From Ruegeria meonggei (GTDB taxonomy: Bacteria > Pseudomonadota > Alphaproteobacteria > Rhodobacterales > Rhodobacteraceae): 64,000 bases of DNA. Below the pieces are notes generated by a model. The model was not told the DNA's origin. It saw only the letters and a list, made by a program, of their open reading frames with translations, and searched no databases. Positions 35,090 to 45,420 of this stretch are shown here, piece after piece; within the stretch, counting starts at the first letter, position 1, and each line of letters opens with the position of its first letter. The position numbers and the translations under genes are program-made. The stretch lies in contig NZ_FWFP01000007.1 in assembly GCF_900172215.1 (NCBI RefSeq), forward strand, positions 186,001-250,000, read 5' to 3'.

Positions 35090-36706
35090 ATGACATCCGA
35101 CGCCCGCCACAGCCTGCCCACCCATGACGTCCTGAACCAACCGCCCCTGCGCGGCGATGCCGATTTATGGGGGGCTGATCCCGTGCTGCAAAACTGCATC
35201 CGCTTTGCCGGGGGACGCACCCAACCATTGCAGGCTTACGGAGCGACGCTTGGGCGCACCCAGACACGTGCGCTGGCAGGCGAAGCCAATCGCCATACGC
35301 CCGAGCTGGTTTTGTTCGATCCCGGAGGGCGGCATCTGGACGAAGTCCGGTTTCATCCCGCCTACCATCAGATGATGCAGATCAGTCAGACCGCTGGCTA
35401 TGCCGCGCTGGCGTGGGACGGCCAACCCGGCGGCCATGCCACCCATGCGGCAATGATCTATATGGCCAGCCAGGTTGAGCCCGGCCATTGCTGCCCGCTG
35501 ACCATGACCTATGCCGCCGTCCCCGCCCTTGCGGCAAACGAGGCGATCGCGTCTGTCTGGACATCTCGGCTGACGGAACGCGGCTATGATCCATCCACGT
35601 TACCGATCGCTGCAAAGAAATGCGCCACGTTGGGCATGGCAATGACTGAAAAGCAGGGCGGCTCGGACGTGCGGGCCAATACCACCGAGGCCACCAGTGA
35701 CGGCGATCACTGGCGGTTGCGCGGGCATAAATGGTTCTGCTCCGCTCCGATGTCAGACGGTTTCCTGACGCTGGCGCAAGCGCCAGGTGGGCTGACCTGT
35801 TTCCTCGTCCCCCGCTGGCTGGAGGGCGAACGCAACGCGATCCATCTGATGCGGCTGAAGGACAAGCTGGGCAACCGCTCTAACGCCTCTGCCGAGATCG
35901 AATATCACGATGCGCTGGCCTATCAGCTGGGCGACGAAGGCGCGGGTGTTCGCACCATTCTTGAGATGGTCCATCACACCCGGCTGGATACTGCCATGGC
36001 CCCGGCGGGCTTGATGCGGGCAGCCCTCAGCGAAGCACATCACTGGGTCAGCCACCGCAGCGCCTTTCAACGCCGATTGATCGATCAACCCCTGATGCGC
36101 ACGGTTCTGGCCGATCTGGTGTTGGACTGGGAAGGCACGCTATCGCTGGGGATGCGCGTGGCGCAGGCTTTTGATGGCCAATCGCCGGAAGACAAGGCCT
36201 TTGCCCGGATCGCAGTGGCGTTGGCCAAGTTCCTAAACAACAAGCGTTGCCCCACAGTGGTGGTCGAAGCGATGGAGGTGCTGGGCGGTATGGGTTATGT
36301 CGAAGACACCCCCTTGCCCCTGCTCTACCGCGAGGCCCCGCTGAACGGCATCTGGGAAGGCTCGGGCAATGTGATCTGCCTGGATATCCTGCGCACTCTG
36401 GCCCGCGAGCCACTGGCCGCCGAGGTTCTGGCGGCGGAACTGGACGCAGCAACGGGCGCAGACCGCGGCTATGACGCCGCCCTCAAGGTCCATCGCGACC
36501 GCTGGCCCGGCCTGCCGCCTGAGGCTGAGGCGCGCTGGTTCGCGGAACGCACGGCGCTATTGCTGACGGCATCGCAACTGCTGCGCCACGCGCCCGGCGC
36601 AGTCTCTGACGGGTTCATCGCCACGCGGCTGACCGGCAACAGCGGCCGTATTCCTGGATCGGTGTCGGGGCTGGACGCAAACGCCTTACTTGCGCGGCTG
36701 GGCTGA
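35090..36706 (+). CDS. AidB-like acyl-CoA dehydrogenase
   Basis: 538-residue flavoprotein of the AidB branch of the acyl-CoA dehydrogenases. Visible features are the N-terminal HDVLNQPPL region, TEKQGGSDVRANTT (about residues 184-197) and the flavin-binding LRGHKWFCSAP, and the C-terminal domain NGIWEGSGNVICLDILR with the conserved tryptophan. AidB in E. coli responds to alkylation damage and binds DNA; conserved length supports this branch over fatty-acid dehydrogenases. Sits between yidD and ttcA. In vivo role in this genus is unknown. Confidence 0.85.
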   Translation: MTSDARHSLPTHDVLNQPPLRGDADLWGADPVLQNCIRFAGGRTQPLQAYGATLGRTQTRALAGEANRHTPELVLFDPGGRHLDEVRFHPAYHQMMQISQTAGYAALAWDGQPGGHATHAAMIYMASQVEPGHCCPLTMTYAAVPALAANEAIASVWTSRLTERGYDPSTLPIAAKKCATLGMAMTEKQGGSDVRANTTEATSDGDHWRLRGHKWFCSAPMSDGFLTLAQAPGGLTCFLVPRWLEGERNAIHLMRLKDKLGNRSNASAEIEYHDALAYQLGDEGAGVRTILEMVHHTRLDTAMAPAGLMRAALSEAHHWVSHRSAFQRRLIDQPLMRTVLADLVLDWEGTLSLGMRVAQAFDGQSPEDKAFARIAVALAKFLNNKRCPTVVVEAMEVLGGMGYVEDTPLPLLYREAPLNGIWEGSGNVICLDILRTLAREPLAAEVLAAELDAATGADRGYDAALKVHRDRWPGLPPEAEARWFAERTALLLTASQLLRHAPGAVSDGFIATRLTGNSGRIPGSVSGLDANALLARLG

Positions 36707-36750
36707 CCCACGCTCTTGCCCGGTTGCGCCATCTGCGATAGGGGCAGCGC

Positions 36751-37644
36751 ATGTTTGACGAAGCTGACGATATTCACCCGCTTTTTGCCGGCGCGCCCTC
36801 GACCACCGAGTTCAAAAAGCTGCGCAAACGCATCGTGCGCCAAACCCGCGAAGCCATCGAGCACTACGGGATGGTGGACCCGACGGCGCATAACAAGGAC
36901 GGTAACCCGCCCCGCTGGTTGGTCTGTCTGTCGGGTGGCAAGGACAGCTATACCCTGCTGGCCGTTCTGTACGAGCTGAAATGGCGTGGCCTGCTGCCGG
37001 TCGACCTGCTGGCCTGCAATCTGGATCAGGGGCAACCTGGTTTTCCTGCGACTGTGTTACCCGAGTTTCTGGAACGGATGGGGGTTCCGCATCGCATCGA
37101 ATATCAAGACACCTATTCGGTTGTGATGGACAAGGTGCCCCAGGGCCGCACGTTTTGCGCCCTGTGTTCACGCCTGCGCCGGGGCAACCTGTACCGTGTC
37201 GCGCGCGAAGAAGGATGCTCGGCCGTGGTTTTGGGCCATCACCGGGATGACATCCTAGAGACGTTCTTTATGAACCTCTTTCACGGTGGACGTCTAGCAA
37301 CCATGCCCCCCAAACTGGTGAATGAAGAAGGTGATTTGTTTGTCTTCCGCCCCCTTGCCCATGTGGCCGAGGCCGATTGCGCCAAATTCGCCACCGCGAT
37401 GAATTATCCGATCATCCCCTGCGATCTGTGCGGCAGTCAGGACGGGCTGCAACGCCAGCAGGTAAAACAGATTCTGGACCAGTGGGAGAAAAACAGTCCC
37501 GGACGGCGTCAGGTGATGTTCCGGGCGCTGACAAATGCGCGGCCGTCGCATCTGCTGGACCCGAAACTGTTCGATTTCCAGAACCTTGCCCTAGGTTCTG
37601 ACAAAAGTACTGAAAACTCAGATGAAATTCCGCGACTGCGTTAA
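36751..37644 (+). CDS. ttcA: tRNA 2-thiocytidine(32) synthetase TtcA
   Basis: 297-residue PP-loop ATPase that thiolates C32 of certain tRNAs. The PP-loop SGGKDS is at residues 61-66. [10 protein letters not shown] (about 133-142) holds the CxxC cysteines that bind an iron-sulfur cluster, and a later CDLCG provides another pair. The length is typical for TtcA. Starts 45 bp after the AidB-like gene on the same strand. Confidence 0.9.
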   Translation: MFDEADDIHPLFAGAPSTTEFKKLRKRIVRQTREAIEHYGMVDPTAHNKDGNPPRWLVCLSGGKDSYTLLAVLYELKWRGLLPVDLLACNLDQGQPGFPATVLPEFLERMGVPHRIEYQDTYSVVMDKVPQGRTFCALCSRLRRGNLYRVAREEGCSAVVLGHHRDDILETFFMNLFHGGRLATMPPKLVNEEGDLFVFRPLAHVAEADCAKFATAMNYPIIPCDLCGSQDGLQRQQVKQILDQWEKNSPGRRQVMFRALTNARPSHLLDPKLFDFQNLALGSDKSTENSDEIPRLR

Positions 37645-37687
37645 CGTCTGACTCAGATTGGTTTTCTACGGTTGCCTTTAGCGTGCG

Positions 37688-39148
37688 ATGCCCAACGTAA
37701 AGGCCCAGAAACCGATGTGGAAACATATCTCACTGAACCGCCTACTCGATTCCGTTGCCTCGGGGCTGAGCGGCCCGCCTGCACTGGCCTTTGCCCCTGC
37801 GATCAGCCTGGGTGCGTTCTGGCTGGGCGGCGAAGGGGCGTTGGTGGCCGCAGCCCTCGGGTTGCCCGTTGTGATTGCCGGTGTCGCTGTGATTGCAGTC
37901 CGTACACACCTGCGAACCGGCCCTCATGGCCCGTCTGACGGTCTGCTGACCCTCGATGCTTTTGCCTCCAGGATGGAGGAGATGTTTAACCAGACGGACG
38001 CGAATGTCGAAAACTCGGCCTGCATGATTGTTGCGCTCGACGATTACTCGGATTTCCTGGATCTTCACGGCAATTCTGCCGCCAATCATCTTACGGCGCA
38101 GTTCAGCAAGCGGGTTCTTTCGGTCATCCGAACGCAGGATATCGTGACCCGGCTGGATCAGAACAAAATCGCCATTGGCCTGAACCCGGCGCAACAACTG
38201 GATCTGGAAGCCTGTATTCAGTTGTCCGGCAGGATTCAGTCGGTTGTCGAAGACCCCATTACGCTGAACGGGGCCGGAATCTATGTATCCTGCTCAATCG
38301 GCTTTTGCCTTTTGTCCAACATGGCTAAGGGTGCGTATGAGGAATGGATCGACGCCGCCTCAGCCGCGTTAAGCGAAGCGCAAAGGAACGGACCGTCGAC
38401 CATTCGCGCATTTTCCAGCGACACCCGCCGCAGGTCTCGTATTCAGGCAAACCTGCGCAAGGAATTTGACGCAGCCCTGGACAGTGGCGAAATCCGCCCC
38501 TGGTTTCAGCCTCAGATCTCAACGGATACCGGACGTGTCACCGGGTTCGAGGCTCTGGCCCGTTGGGAACACCCGCAAAAAGGCATGCTGAGTCCACAGG
38601 TGTTTCTGCCCTTTGCCGAGCAGGCCGAACTGATGGAGCGGCTTGGACAAGCGATGCGCCATCACGCCTTTGCAGCCATGCGCGACTGGGATCGGGCCGG
38701 GGTTGTGGTGCCAAAGATCGGGGTGAATTTCTCCTCGGACGAGCTGCGCGACCCTACCCTGATCGATCGCCTGAAATGGGAGCTGGACCAAAATGACCTG
38801 ACCCCGGACAGGCTGGCCGTCGAGGTGTTGGAAACCGTATTTTCGCGCCGCCCCGACGATGTCATCACCCGGAACGTGACCAGCTTGTCCAAACTTGGCT
38901 GCTGCATTGATCTGGACGATTTTGGAACAGGTCATACGTCAATTGCCTCTATCAAACGGTTTGACGTCTCTCGGATCAAGATTGACCGATCTTTTGTGGC
39001 CAAGGCCGACCGCGACGCCAGCCAGCAACAACTGGTCAGCGCCATTTTGACGATGGCTGAACGTTTAAGTCTCGAGACCTTGGCCGAAGTGTTGGAAACC
39101 AAGGGCGAACACGCTTTAATAGCCCAATTGGGATGCGACCACGTTTAG
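37688..39148 (+). CDS. GGDEF/EAL-domain protein, cut short by an in-frame amber codon
   Basis: 486 residues to the first stop. Two N-terminal helices lie at about residues 33-75, then a GGDEF-like domain whose active-site loop is degenerate (IAIGLNPAQQ), then an EAL phosphodiesterase domain with FEALARWEHP (about 296-305), the ligand stretch NFSSDEL and the metal motif LDDFGTGHTS. EAL activity, hydrolysing cyclic di-GMP, is therefore likely but GGDEF activity is not. The frame stops at TAG (39146-39148), and the next 36 codons to a TAA at 39257-39259 continue the expected EAL ending (GFGIGKPIPFEKTLDWIARH). A single CAG to TAG change would explain it. Residues lost are at the end of the domain, so folding may be affected. 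Confidence 0.88.
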   Translation: MPNVKAQKPMWKHISLNRLLDSVASGLSGPPALAFAPAISLGAFWLGGEGALVAAALGLPVVIAGVAVIAVRTHLRTGPHGPSDGLLTLDAFASRMEEMFNQTDANVENSACMIVALDDYSDFLDLHGNSAANHLTAQFSKRVLSVIRTQDIVTRLDQNKIAIGLNPAQQLDLEACIQLSGRIQSVVEDPITLNGAGIYVSCSIGFCLLSNMAKGAYEEWIDAASAALSEAQRNGPSTIRAFSSDTRRRSRIQANLRKEFDAALDSGEIRPWFQPQISTDTGRVTGFEALARWEHPQKGMLSPQVFLPFAEQAELMERLGQAMRHHAFAAMRDWDRAGVVVPKIGVNFSSDELRDPTLIDRLKWELDQNDLTPDRLAVEVLETVFSRRPDDVITRNVTSLSKLGCCIDLDDFGTGHTSIASIKRFDVSRIKIDRSFVAKADRDASQQQLVSAILTMAERLSLETLAEVLETKGEHALIAQLGCDHV

Positions 39149-39259
39149 GGCTTTGGCATCGGCAAGCCGATACCGTTTGAAAAGACACTGGACTGGATTG
39201 CGAGGCACCAGAACAAGGTGAACGACGTGCCGAAGATTGGGCGTCAAACCGGCTCGTAA
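39149..39259 (+). pseudogene. In-frame remainder of the EAL gene after the amber codon
   Basis: 36 codons in the same frame as 37688-39148, ending in TAA. The encoded GFGIGKPIPFEKTLDWIA is the normal C-terminal block of EAL proteins, where the stop codon replaces a glutamine in CDHVQGFGIG-type sequences. Unless TAG is read through, this part is not made. Confidence 0.8.
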
Positions 39260-39382
39260 TCACGGATTCCCGACAAAGAAACGCGATACGTGACGAAATG
39301 ACAGGCGAATCCGCTTGACCTTTGGGCCTGCACTCTGTTGAACCCACCGGGTGTGTTTCACTGCTTAAGGTGGCTGTCCCTG

Positions 39383-41212
39383 ATGGACGATCAGAACAAG
39401 AATCTAATCCTCGCAACCGCGCTCAGCTTTCTCGTGATCCTTGTCTGGTTTGTGCTATTCCCGCCACCGGAACCTGCGACCACACCTGATCAGGCTGAAA
39501 TCACTGCCACAGAAGGCGGCGAGATCCAGACGCCCAGCGCCCAGGACACCGGGTCCGTGGGTGAGGCGACCGCCGCAGCTGAAGAGACCCTGCCCGAGGC
39601 AGCGGCCCCGCGGGTTCAGATCGACACCCCGCGCCTGACAGGCAGCCTGTCGCTGTCGGGGGGCCGGATCGATGAGCTGTTCCTGAAAGACTACAAGGTC
39701 TCGATCGATGAAGGTGCGCCGATCGTGGAACTGTTGTCTCCTGTCGGCTCAGACTCGGCCTATTACGCCCTATATGGTTGGGCCCCAGGCACAGGGGTCG
39801 CTGGCGCAGACGTTCCCGGCCCCAACACGCCTTGGTCTGTTGAGCAGGGTGAGGTATTGGGCGTCGACACACCGATTACCCTGAAATGGGACAACGAAAA
39901 CGGCCTGACCTTCCGTCGTATGATTTCGGTCGACGAAAATTACATGTTCAGCGTCACCCAGTCGGTAGAAAACAACACGCAGGCCGAGGTTGGCATGGCC
40001 CCTTATGGTATCCTTGCCCGTCACGGCATCGGCGAGGATGGTGATCTGCCGGGCCTGAAGAACTTCTTCATCCTGCACGAAGGCGTGATGGTCATGGCCG
40101 ACGGCGTGCTGGACGAGATCGATTACGGCGATGTCCGTGATTTCGACATTGATCCAAACGAACGTGCCCAGGCTGAGGTTTTTCAGGTCTCTGAGGGTGG
40201 CTGGGTAGGCTTTACCGATCACTACTGGATGACCACGCTGATCCCAGAAGAGGGTGCAACCTTCAAAGCGGCCGCAAAATACGATGCCCGCCGCAAGATT
40301 TACCAGACCGAAACGGTGCTGCCGACACTGACCGTAGCCCCCGGCGCAACCGAAGAGGTCACGACCCGGTTGTTTGCCGGTGCCAAGGAATGGGAAACCA
40401 TTCGTGAGTATCAGGCCGAAGGCGTCCAGAAATTCATCGACAGCATCGACTGGGGCTGGTTCTATTTCCTGACCAAGCCGATCTTCTGGCTGCTGCACAA
40501 CATCAACGCCCTGATCGGCAACATGGGTTGGTCGATCATCGGCCTGACGCTGATCATCAAGGCAATCCTGTTCCCGTTGGCGTTCAAGTCCTACGTCTCG
40601 ATGGCGAAGATGAAGGAATTGCAGCCGCAGATGGAGGCCCTGAAGGAGGCCGCTGGCGATGACCGCCAGAAGATGCAGCAGGGCATGATGGAGCTGTATA
40701 AGAAGGAAAAGGTGAACCCCGCAGCGGGTTGTTTGCCGATCCTGATGCAGATCCCGATCTTCTTCTCACTGTATAAAGTGATTTTCGTCACCATCGAACT
40801 GCGTCAAGCGCCTTGGTTCGGTCCGTTCCAGGACCTAAGCGCGCCGGATCCGACCTCGATCATGAACTTGTTCGGTCTGCTACCATTTGCCGGACCGCAA
40901 CCTGATACGCTCATGGCGCTGATCTTCATCGGTATTCTGCCGCTGTTGCTGGGTATCTCGATGTGGCTGCAGCAGAAACTGAACCCGGCACCAACGGACG
41001 CGACACAGGCGATGATCTTTGCCTGGATGCCTTGGGTGTTCATGTTCATGCTAGGCAGCTTTGCCAGCGGGTTGGTGGTCTACTGGATCGCGAACAACAC
41101 GATCACTTTCACCCAGCAATACCTGATCATGCGCAGCCAAGGATATAAGCCGGACGTCTTCGGCAACATTAAATCCGGCTTTAAGCGTGCGGCCAAGACG
41201 GACGACAAATGA
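39383..41212 (+). CDS. yidC: Membrane protein insertase YidC
   Basis: 609-residue inner-membrane insertase of the Gram-negative type. The N-terminus MDDQNKNLILATALSFLVIL is the usual first helix, followed by a large periplasmic beta domain (about residues 30-360) and the conserved C-terminal core with SWSIIGLTLII-like, ILMQIPIFFSLYKV and the terminal helices; the hydrophilic groove arginine lies near the SYVSMAKMKEL region. ATG 39383 is chosen as the normal YidC start; the upstream frame from 39338 is not conserved. Cotranscribed with the MOSC gene, which overlaps by 4 bp. Confidence 0.95.
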   Translation: MDDQNKNLILATALSFLVILVWFVLFPPPEPATTPDQAEITATEGGEIQTPSAQDTGSVGEATAAAEETLPEAAAPRVQIDTPRLTGSLSLSGGRIDELFLKDYKVSIDEGAPIVELLSPVGSDSAYYALYGWAPGTGVAGADVPGPNTPWSVEQGEVLGVDTPITLKWDNENGLTFRRMISVDENYMFSVTQSVENNTQAEVGMAPYGILARHGIGEDGDLPGLKNFFILHEGVMVMADGVLDEIDYGDVRDFDIDPNERAQAEVFQVSEGGWVGFTDHYWMTTLIPEEGATFKAAAKYDARRKIYQTETVLPTLTVAPGATEEVTTRLFAGAKEWETIREYQAEGVQKFIDSIDWGWFYFLTKPIFWLLHNINALIGNMGWSIIGLTLIIKAILFPLAFKSYVSMAKMKELQPQMEALKEAAGDDRQKMQQGMMELYKKEKVNPAAGCLPILMQIPIFFSLYKVIFVTIELRQAPWFGPFQDLSAPDPTSIMNLFGLLPFAGPQPDTLMALIFIGILPLLLGISMWLQQKLNPAPTDATQAMIFAWMPWVFMFMLGSFASGLVVYWIANNTITFTQQYLIMRSQGYKPDVFGNIKSGFKRAAKTDDK

Positions 41213-41946
41213 CCGCTGAGGTAACCCAGATTTGGCGGCATCCGATCAAAAGCCATGGTCGCGAAGCCGTCCAGACCGTAACCGTGAACCCCGGGCAGAC
41301 CATGCCCGGGGATCGCGTTTGGGCGGTTGCGCATACTGAATCCAAAGCAGATGAATCCGAATGGGTGCCCTGCGCAAATTTCAGCCGCGGCTCGAAAGCA
41401 CCGCAATTGATGGCGATTTCAGCCAAATTGGATGGGGACATGCTGACCCTGACCCATCCAGAGCGCCCGGATCTGACCTTCAACCCGGATAGCGAGCAGC
41501 AGGTTTTTCTGGACTGGGTCAGCCCGCTGATGCCTGCGAACCGGGCCGCGTCCGCGCGGATCATCCGCGTCCCCGGGCGTGGAATGACTGACAGTGATTT
41601 CCCGTCAATCAGCTTGTGCAATATGGCCTCGCACCGGGCTGTCGCCCAAAAACTGGGTCAGGATCTGTCGCCGCTGCGCTGGCGCGGCAACATTTGGTTC
41701 GACGGCATGCCCCTGTGGGAAGAATTCGACTGGTTGGACCGCGAGGTGCAGGTCGGCGAGGCGGTGTTCCATATACGCGAACGCATCACGCGTTGTCTTG
41801 CGACAACCGCCAACCCCGAAACCGGCGCGCGCGACGCAGACACCCTTGGCGCACTGAAAACCTGGGGTCATCAGGAATTCGGGATCTATGCCGAGGTGAT
41901 CCGCGGTGGCGCGATCTCGATCGGTGACAAGGTACATGTGATATGA
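41209..41946 (+). CDS. MOSC domain protein
   Basis: 245-residue protein. The N-terminal MOSC-N-like beta-barrel begins with VTQIWRHPIKSHGREAVQTV (about residues 4-23) and PGDRVWAVAH, and the C-terminal MOSC domain has the cysteine in ERITRCLATTANPETG (about 195-210), which would bind molybdenum cofactor sulfur. Members carry or transfer sulfur for molybdoenzymes. 4-bp overlaps with yidC and engB show a translationally coupled set, usual in Rhodobacterales. Confidence 0.87.
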   Translation: MTAEVTQIWRHPIKSHGREAVQTVTVNPGQTMPGDRVWAVAHTESKADESEWVPCANFSRGSKAPQLMAISAKLDGDMLTLTHPERPDLTFNPDSEQQVFLDWVSPLMPANRAASARIIRVPGRGMTDSDFPSISLCNMASHRAVAQKLGQDLSPLRWRGNIWFDGMPLWEEFDWLDREVQVGEAVFHIRERITRCLATTANPETGARDADTLGALKTWGHQEFGIYAEVIRGGAISIGDKVHVI

Positions 41947-42596
41947 GCACCCTTCCCTTCCCAATTGCCGAAACCCCGGACGAATTCGCGATGGAGCGCG
42001 GCCGCAAGCTGTTTGCGGGCCCGTCCGAGTTCGTCAAAGGCGTCGTCGCCATGGATGGTCTGCCCGACCCCGACCGGCTTGAGGTATGCTTTGCCGGCCG
42101 CTCCAACGTTGGAAAGTCCAGCCTGATCAACGCGCTGACCGGCACCAAGGGGCTGGCACGCGCGTCTAATACGCCGGGCCGCACGCAAGAGATCAACTTT
42201 TTCACCCAAGGCCCCGAGCTCTATTTGGTGGACCTGCCCGGCTATGGCTATGCCAACGCGCCGCTTAAGGTGGTTGAGAAATGGCAGCGACTGCTGAAGA
42301 AGTACCTCAGCGGCCGTCAGACGTTGCGCCGTGCCTTTGTCCTGATCGACGCACGCCACGGCGTCAAACCGGTCGATGCCGAGATCATGAAGCTGCTGGA
42401 CACCAGCGCCGTGACCTTTCAATGCGTTCTGACCAAGGCCGACAAGGTCAAGGCCAATGACCGTGCGAAGATTCTGGATCAAGTCCGCGCGGCGCTGTCG
42501 AAACATCCGGCGGCTTTCCCTGAAATCGTGCTGACCTCGTCCGAGAAGGGTGACGGCATTCCAACACTTCGCTCGATCATCACGCATCTGGAATGA
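41943..42596 (+). CDS. yihA: YihA/YsxC/EngB ribosome-assembly GTPase
   Basis: 217-residue GTPase for 50S assembly. G1 motif GRSNVGKSS (about residues 50-58), G2 TPGRTQEINFF, G3 DLPGYGYA and G4 TKADK are all intact, and the length is typical. Overlaps MOSC and the downstream small gene by 4 bp each. Cytoplasmic. Confidence 0.95.
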   Translation: MSTLPFPIAETPDEFAMERGRKLFAGPSEFVKGVVAMDGLPDPDRLEVCFAGRSNVGKSSLINALTGTKGLARASNTPGRTQEINFFTQGPELYLVDLPGYGYANAPLKVVEKWQRLLKKYLSGRQTLRRAFVLIDARHGVKPVDAEIMKLLDTSAVTFQCVLTKADKVKANDRAKILDQVRAALSKHPAAFPEIVLTSSEKGDGIPTLRSIITHLE

Positions 42597-42961
42597 CCCT
42601 GTCGCTCCGCCTTCTAACTCTGCTGACCGTGCTGGCCCTGTTGCTGACTGGCGCAATACCGCAGGGTTGGATGCCGACCATGGGGGATGACGGCAAAGTC
42701 CTGCTGGTTTTGTGCACCGGCGAAGGTACTGTTGAACAATGGGTCGATCTGGACCCCGACGATCCTATTCATGACAACACTGACGAGCGTGCCATGTGCC
42801 CCTTTGCGGGCCTGACCGCGGATGTTGATTTTCCGTCGGTCGGCGCAATCACGCCGTTTACCGCCACGATCCAGCCGCGCTGGACCCACCTTGAATTCAC
42901 CCATCGCAGCGCTGGGTTCCATGCGCGCTATGATGCGCGGGCGCCACCCCTCTTCTCCTGA
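42593..42961 (+). CDS. DUF2946-like small secreted protein
   Basis: 122 residues with an N-terminal hydrophobic helix (residues 5-22) and two cysteines (LCTGEG and MCPFAGLT), a pattern seen in DUF2946-type proteins found near copper or iron uptake genes. Membrane-anchored or periplasmic. Overlaps engB by 4 bp and precedes the PepSY gene by 68 bp. No function assigned. Confidence 0.6.
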   Translation: MTLSLRLLTLLTVLALLLTGAIPQGWMPTMGDDGKVLLVLCTGEGTVEQWVDLDPDDPIHDNTDERAMCPFAGLTADVDFPSVGAITPFTATIQPRWTHLEFTHRSAGFHARYDARAPPLFS

Positions 42962-43029
42962 GTCACCTCAACCCAACTTTGAGCCTGCGCAGATGCTGCG
43001 CGGGGCAATTTCCGACTCTGGAGAGCACT

Positions 43030-44433
43030 ATGGCATTAGACAGCCAAACCGTGGGGGACACCCCGACGCAAAACACTGTTGCGCAAAAATTCTACTTCGC
43101 TGCCTGGCGGTGGCATTTCTATGCGGGAATATTCGTCATTCCCTTTCTGATCACACTTGCCACAACCGGGCTGATGATGATGTTCATCACGCAGTTTGAC
43201 GGACGGGATGGCGAGAAAATCGCGGTCTTGGTTCAGGGCACTGCCCTGCCCGTTTCGCAACAGGCTGACGTGGCCCTGACAGAGGTCCCCGGGACTGTTG
43301 TCGAATGGATCGGACCCAAGGCCGCCGATCTGGCCACCGTGTTCCGCATCAAAACCGAGGATGGTCAGCGCCTTGTGGCCGTCGACCCCTATGCCGGAGA
43401 GGTTCTGGATATCTGGGATCGCCGCGCCGGGTGGTATGATCTGGCCGACAACATCCACTCGACCCTGATGATTGGCACCACCGGAGACCGCATTCTTGAG
43501 ATCGCCGCCGGGCTGAGCCTGCTGCTGGTGTTCACCGGCCTGTACATGTGGTGGCCGCGCGAAACCGGGTGGGCCGCAATTGTACCCAACCTGCGGGCGC
43601 AGGGCCGCGCCTTGTGGAAGTCCTTGCACGCTGTGGTCGGGTTCTGGGTATCGCTGTTGCTGGTGGTTTTCTTAATCTCGGGCTTGGCCTGGGCTGGCGT
43701 CTGGGGTGGCATGTTCGTGCAGGCCTGGAGCAGCTTTCCCGCCGAAAAATGGGACAATGTCCCCTTGTCTGACGAAACCCACGCCAGCATGAACCACGGT
43801 CACCAGAACGACGTCCCCTGGGCGCTGGAGCAAACACCGATGCCTGCCTCAGGGTCGGACGTCGGGATAGACGGGGTACCGCAGGGCACACCGGTGAATA
43901 TCGACGCGCTTGTGGCCCTTGGAACCACATTGGACATGACCGGGCGTTTCCGTGTGGCCTATCCCGGAGATGAAACAGGGGTCTGGACCCTGAACCGCGA
44001 CAGCATGAGCAGTGATTCAACCGATCCGGTCAATGACCGTACCGTTCATGTGGACCAGTTCACCGGCAAGATACTGGCGGATGTGCGGTATCAGGATTAC
44101 TCGCTGATGGGAAAATCCATGGCTGTTGGCATTCCCTTTCATATGGGTCTGATGGGCACGTGGAACTTTGTTCTGAACGTGCTGTTCTGCCTGTCGGTCA
44201 TCTTTGTCTGTGTCTCGGGCGTGATCATGTGGCTCAAACGCAGGCCCCACGGCGCGGGGCGGCTGGCCGCGCCGCCGATGCCGGCAGAATTGCCGCTGTG
44301 GAAAGGGGCGGTTCTGATCGGGCTGTTCACAGCGATGGCCTTTCCGTTGGTGGGCCTCACATTGCTGGCCGTGCTAGTCATTGATCTGCTGCTGGTCAGA
44401 AATATTCCAGCCATGAGGCGCGCCATCAGTTGA
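43030..44433 (+). CDS. PepSY-associated transmembrane protein
   Basis: 467-residue membrane protein with the PepSY-TM architecture: [20 protein letters not shown] near the N-terminus (first helix with the conserved WHFYAG histidine), a central [19 protein letters not shown] pair with conserved histidines, and a last helical region with the late GMGIPFHMG-like histidine. Related proteins act as ferric-siderophore reductases or sulfite-type cytochrome partners; no haem-binding proof here. ATG 43030 was chosen (GGAG 6 nt upstream) rather than the longer frame from 42979. Adjacent to the DUF2946-like gene, so a metal-uptake link is plausible. Confidence 0.78.
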   Translation: MALDSQTVGDTPTQNTVAQKFYFAAWRWHFYAGIFVIPFLITLATTGLMMMFITQFDGRDGEKIAVLVQGTALPVSQQADVALTEVPGTVVEWIGPKAADLATVFRIKTEDGQRLVAVDPYAGEVLDIWDRRAGWYDLADNIHSTLMIGTTGDRILEIAAGLSLLLVFTGLYMWWPRETGWAAIVPNLRAQGRALWKSLHAVVGFWVSLLLVVFLISGLAWAGVWGGMFVQAWSSFPAEKWDNVPLSDETHASMNHGHQNDVPWALEQTPMPASGSDVGIDGVPQGTPVNIDALVALGTTLDMTGRFRVAYPGDETGVWTLNRDSMSSDSTDPVNDRTVHVDQFTGKILADVRYQDYSLMGKSMAVGIPFHMGLMGTWNFVLNVLFCLSVIFVCVSGVIMWLKRRPHGAGRLAAPPMPAELPLWKGAVLIGLFTAMAFPLVGLTLLAVLVIDLLLVRNIPAMRRAIS

Positions 44434-44537
44434 CGCTCAGACGGTCGCACTGGGCAATCGGTGCGACCGTTTCAGCGATCCGGTCTTGGCAGCACGTTCC
44501 AAAGGTCCTAACACAGGATTCCAGAGGAACAGCAGCC

Positions 44538-45401
44538 ATGAAGACACGTGATATGAACCGGGACTGGATCGCCACCGCCGCCACTTTGAACAGCGCTTTG
44601 CCGTATCTGCAACGCTATGACGGCGCAGTTGTCGTCATCAAGCTGGGCGGGCACGCCATGGGCAGCGACGAAGCGATGGAGAGCTTTGCTCGCGACGTCG
44701 TTCTGATGCGTCAGGTGGGGGTAAACCCGGTTGTCGTGCATGGCGGCGGCCCCATGATCAACGCGATGCTGGACAAGCTGGATATCCAGTCGGAATTCGT
44801 CAACGGCAAACGCGTGACCGACAAAGCCACCGTCGAAGTGGTTGAGATGGTGCTGTCCGGCCTGGTCAACAAACGCATCGTTCAGGCCATCAACGGTCAG
44901 GGCGGCACGGCTGTAGGCCTGTCGGGTAAGGACGCCAACCTGATGACCTGCGATCAGACCGACGCCTCGCTTGGGTTTGTCGGCTCGCCTGCGGAGATGA
45001 ACCCGAAAATCCTGCACGATCTGTTTGCCCATGACGTAATCCCGGTGATCGCACCGCTGGGTGCCGGGCGCGCGGGTGAGACGTTCAATGTCAATGGCGA
45101 CACCGCCGCCGGGGCCATCGCCTCGGCCTTGAAAGCGGACCGGTTGTTGTTGTTGACCGACGTTTCGGGGGTGAAAAATGCCGCGGGTGAAGTGGTGACC
45201 GAACTGAAAGCCGGTCAAATTCGAGAGATGACATTGGATGGCACCATTGCAGGCGGCATGATCCCCAAGACGGAAACCGCGCTGGACGCGCTGCACAGCG
45301 GTGTGCGGGCGGTGGTCATTCTGGACGGACGTGCGCCCAATGCAGTGCTGCTCGAGCTGTTTACAGAACACGGCGCCGGATCGCTGATCCGTCCCGACTG
45401 A
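44538..45401 (+). CDS. argB: N-acetylglutamate kinase
   Basis: 287-residue arginine biosynthesis kinase that phosphorylates N-acetylglutamate. Family blocks include [11 protein letters not shown] (about residues 31-41), [32 protein letters not shown] and [20 protein letters not shown]; all are intact. ATG 44538 carries AGAGGAAC upstream; the longer frame from 44430 runs over non-conserved sequence. Cytoplasmic. The next gene starts 20 bp downstream. Confidence 0.94.
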   Translation: MKTRDMNRDWIATAATLNSALPYLQRYDGAVVVIKLGGHAMGSDEAMESFARDVVLMRQVGVNPVVVHGGGPMINAMLDKLDIQSEFVNGKRVTDKATVEVVEMVLSGLVNKRIVQAINGQGGTAVGLSGKDANLMTCDQTDASLGFVGSPAEMNPKILHDLFAHDVIPVIAPLGAGRAGETFNVNGDTAAGAIASALKADRLLLLTDVSGVKNAAGEVVTELKAGQIREMTLDGTIAGGMIPKTETALDALHSGVRAVVILDGRAPNAVLLELFTEHGAGSLIRPD

Positions 45402-45420
45402 TGCGCACAGCGGAGGAGAG

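Noticed and set aside
37688-39259. Selenocysteine or pyrrolysine decoding at the amber codon
   Set aside because: Selenocysteine uses TGA, and the replaced residue fits glutamine in EAL proteins; a point mutation is simpler.
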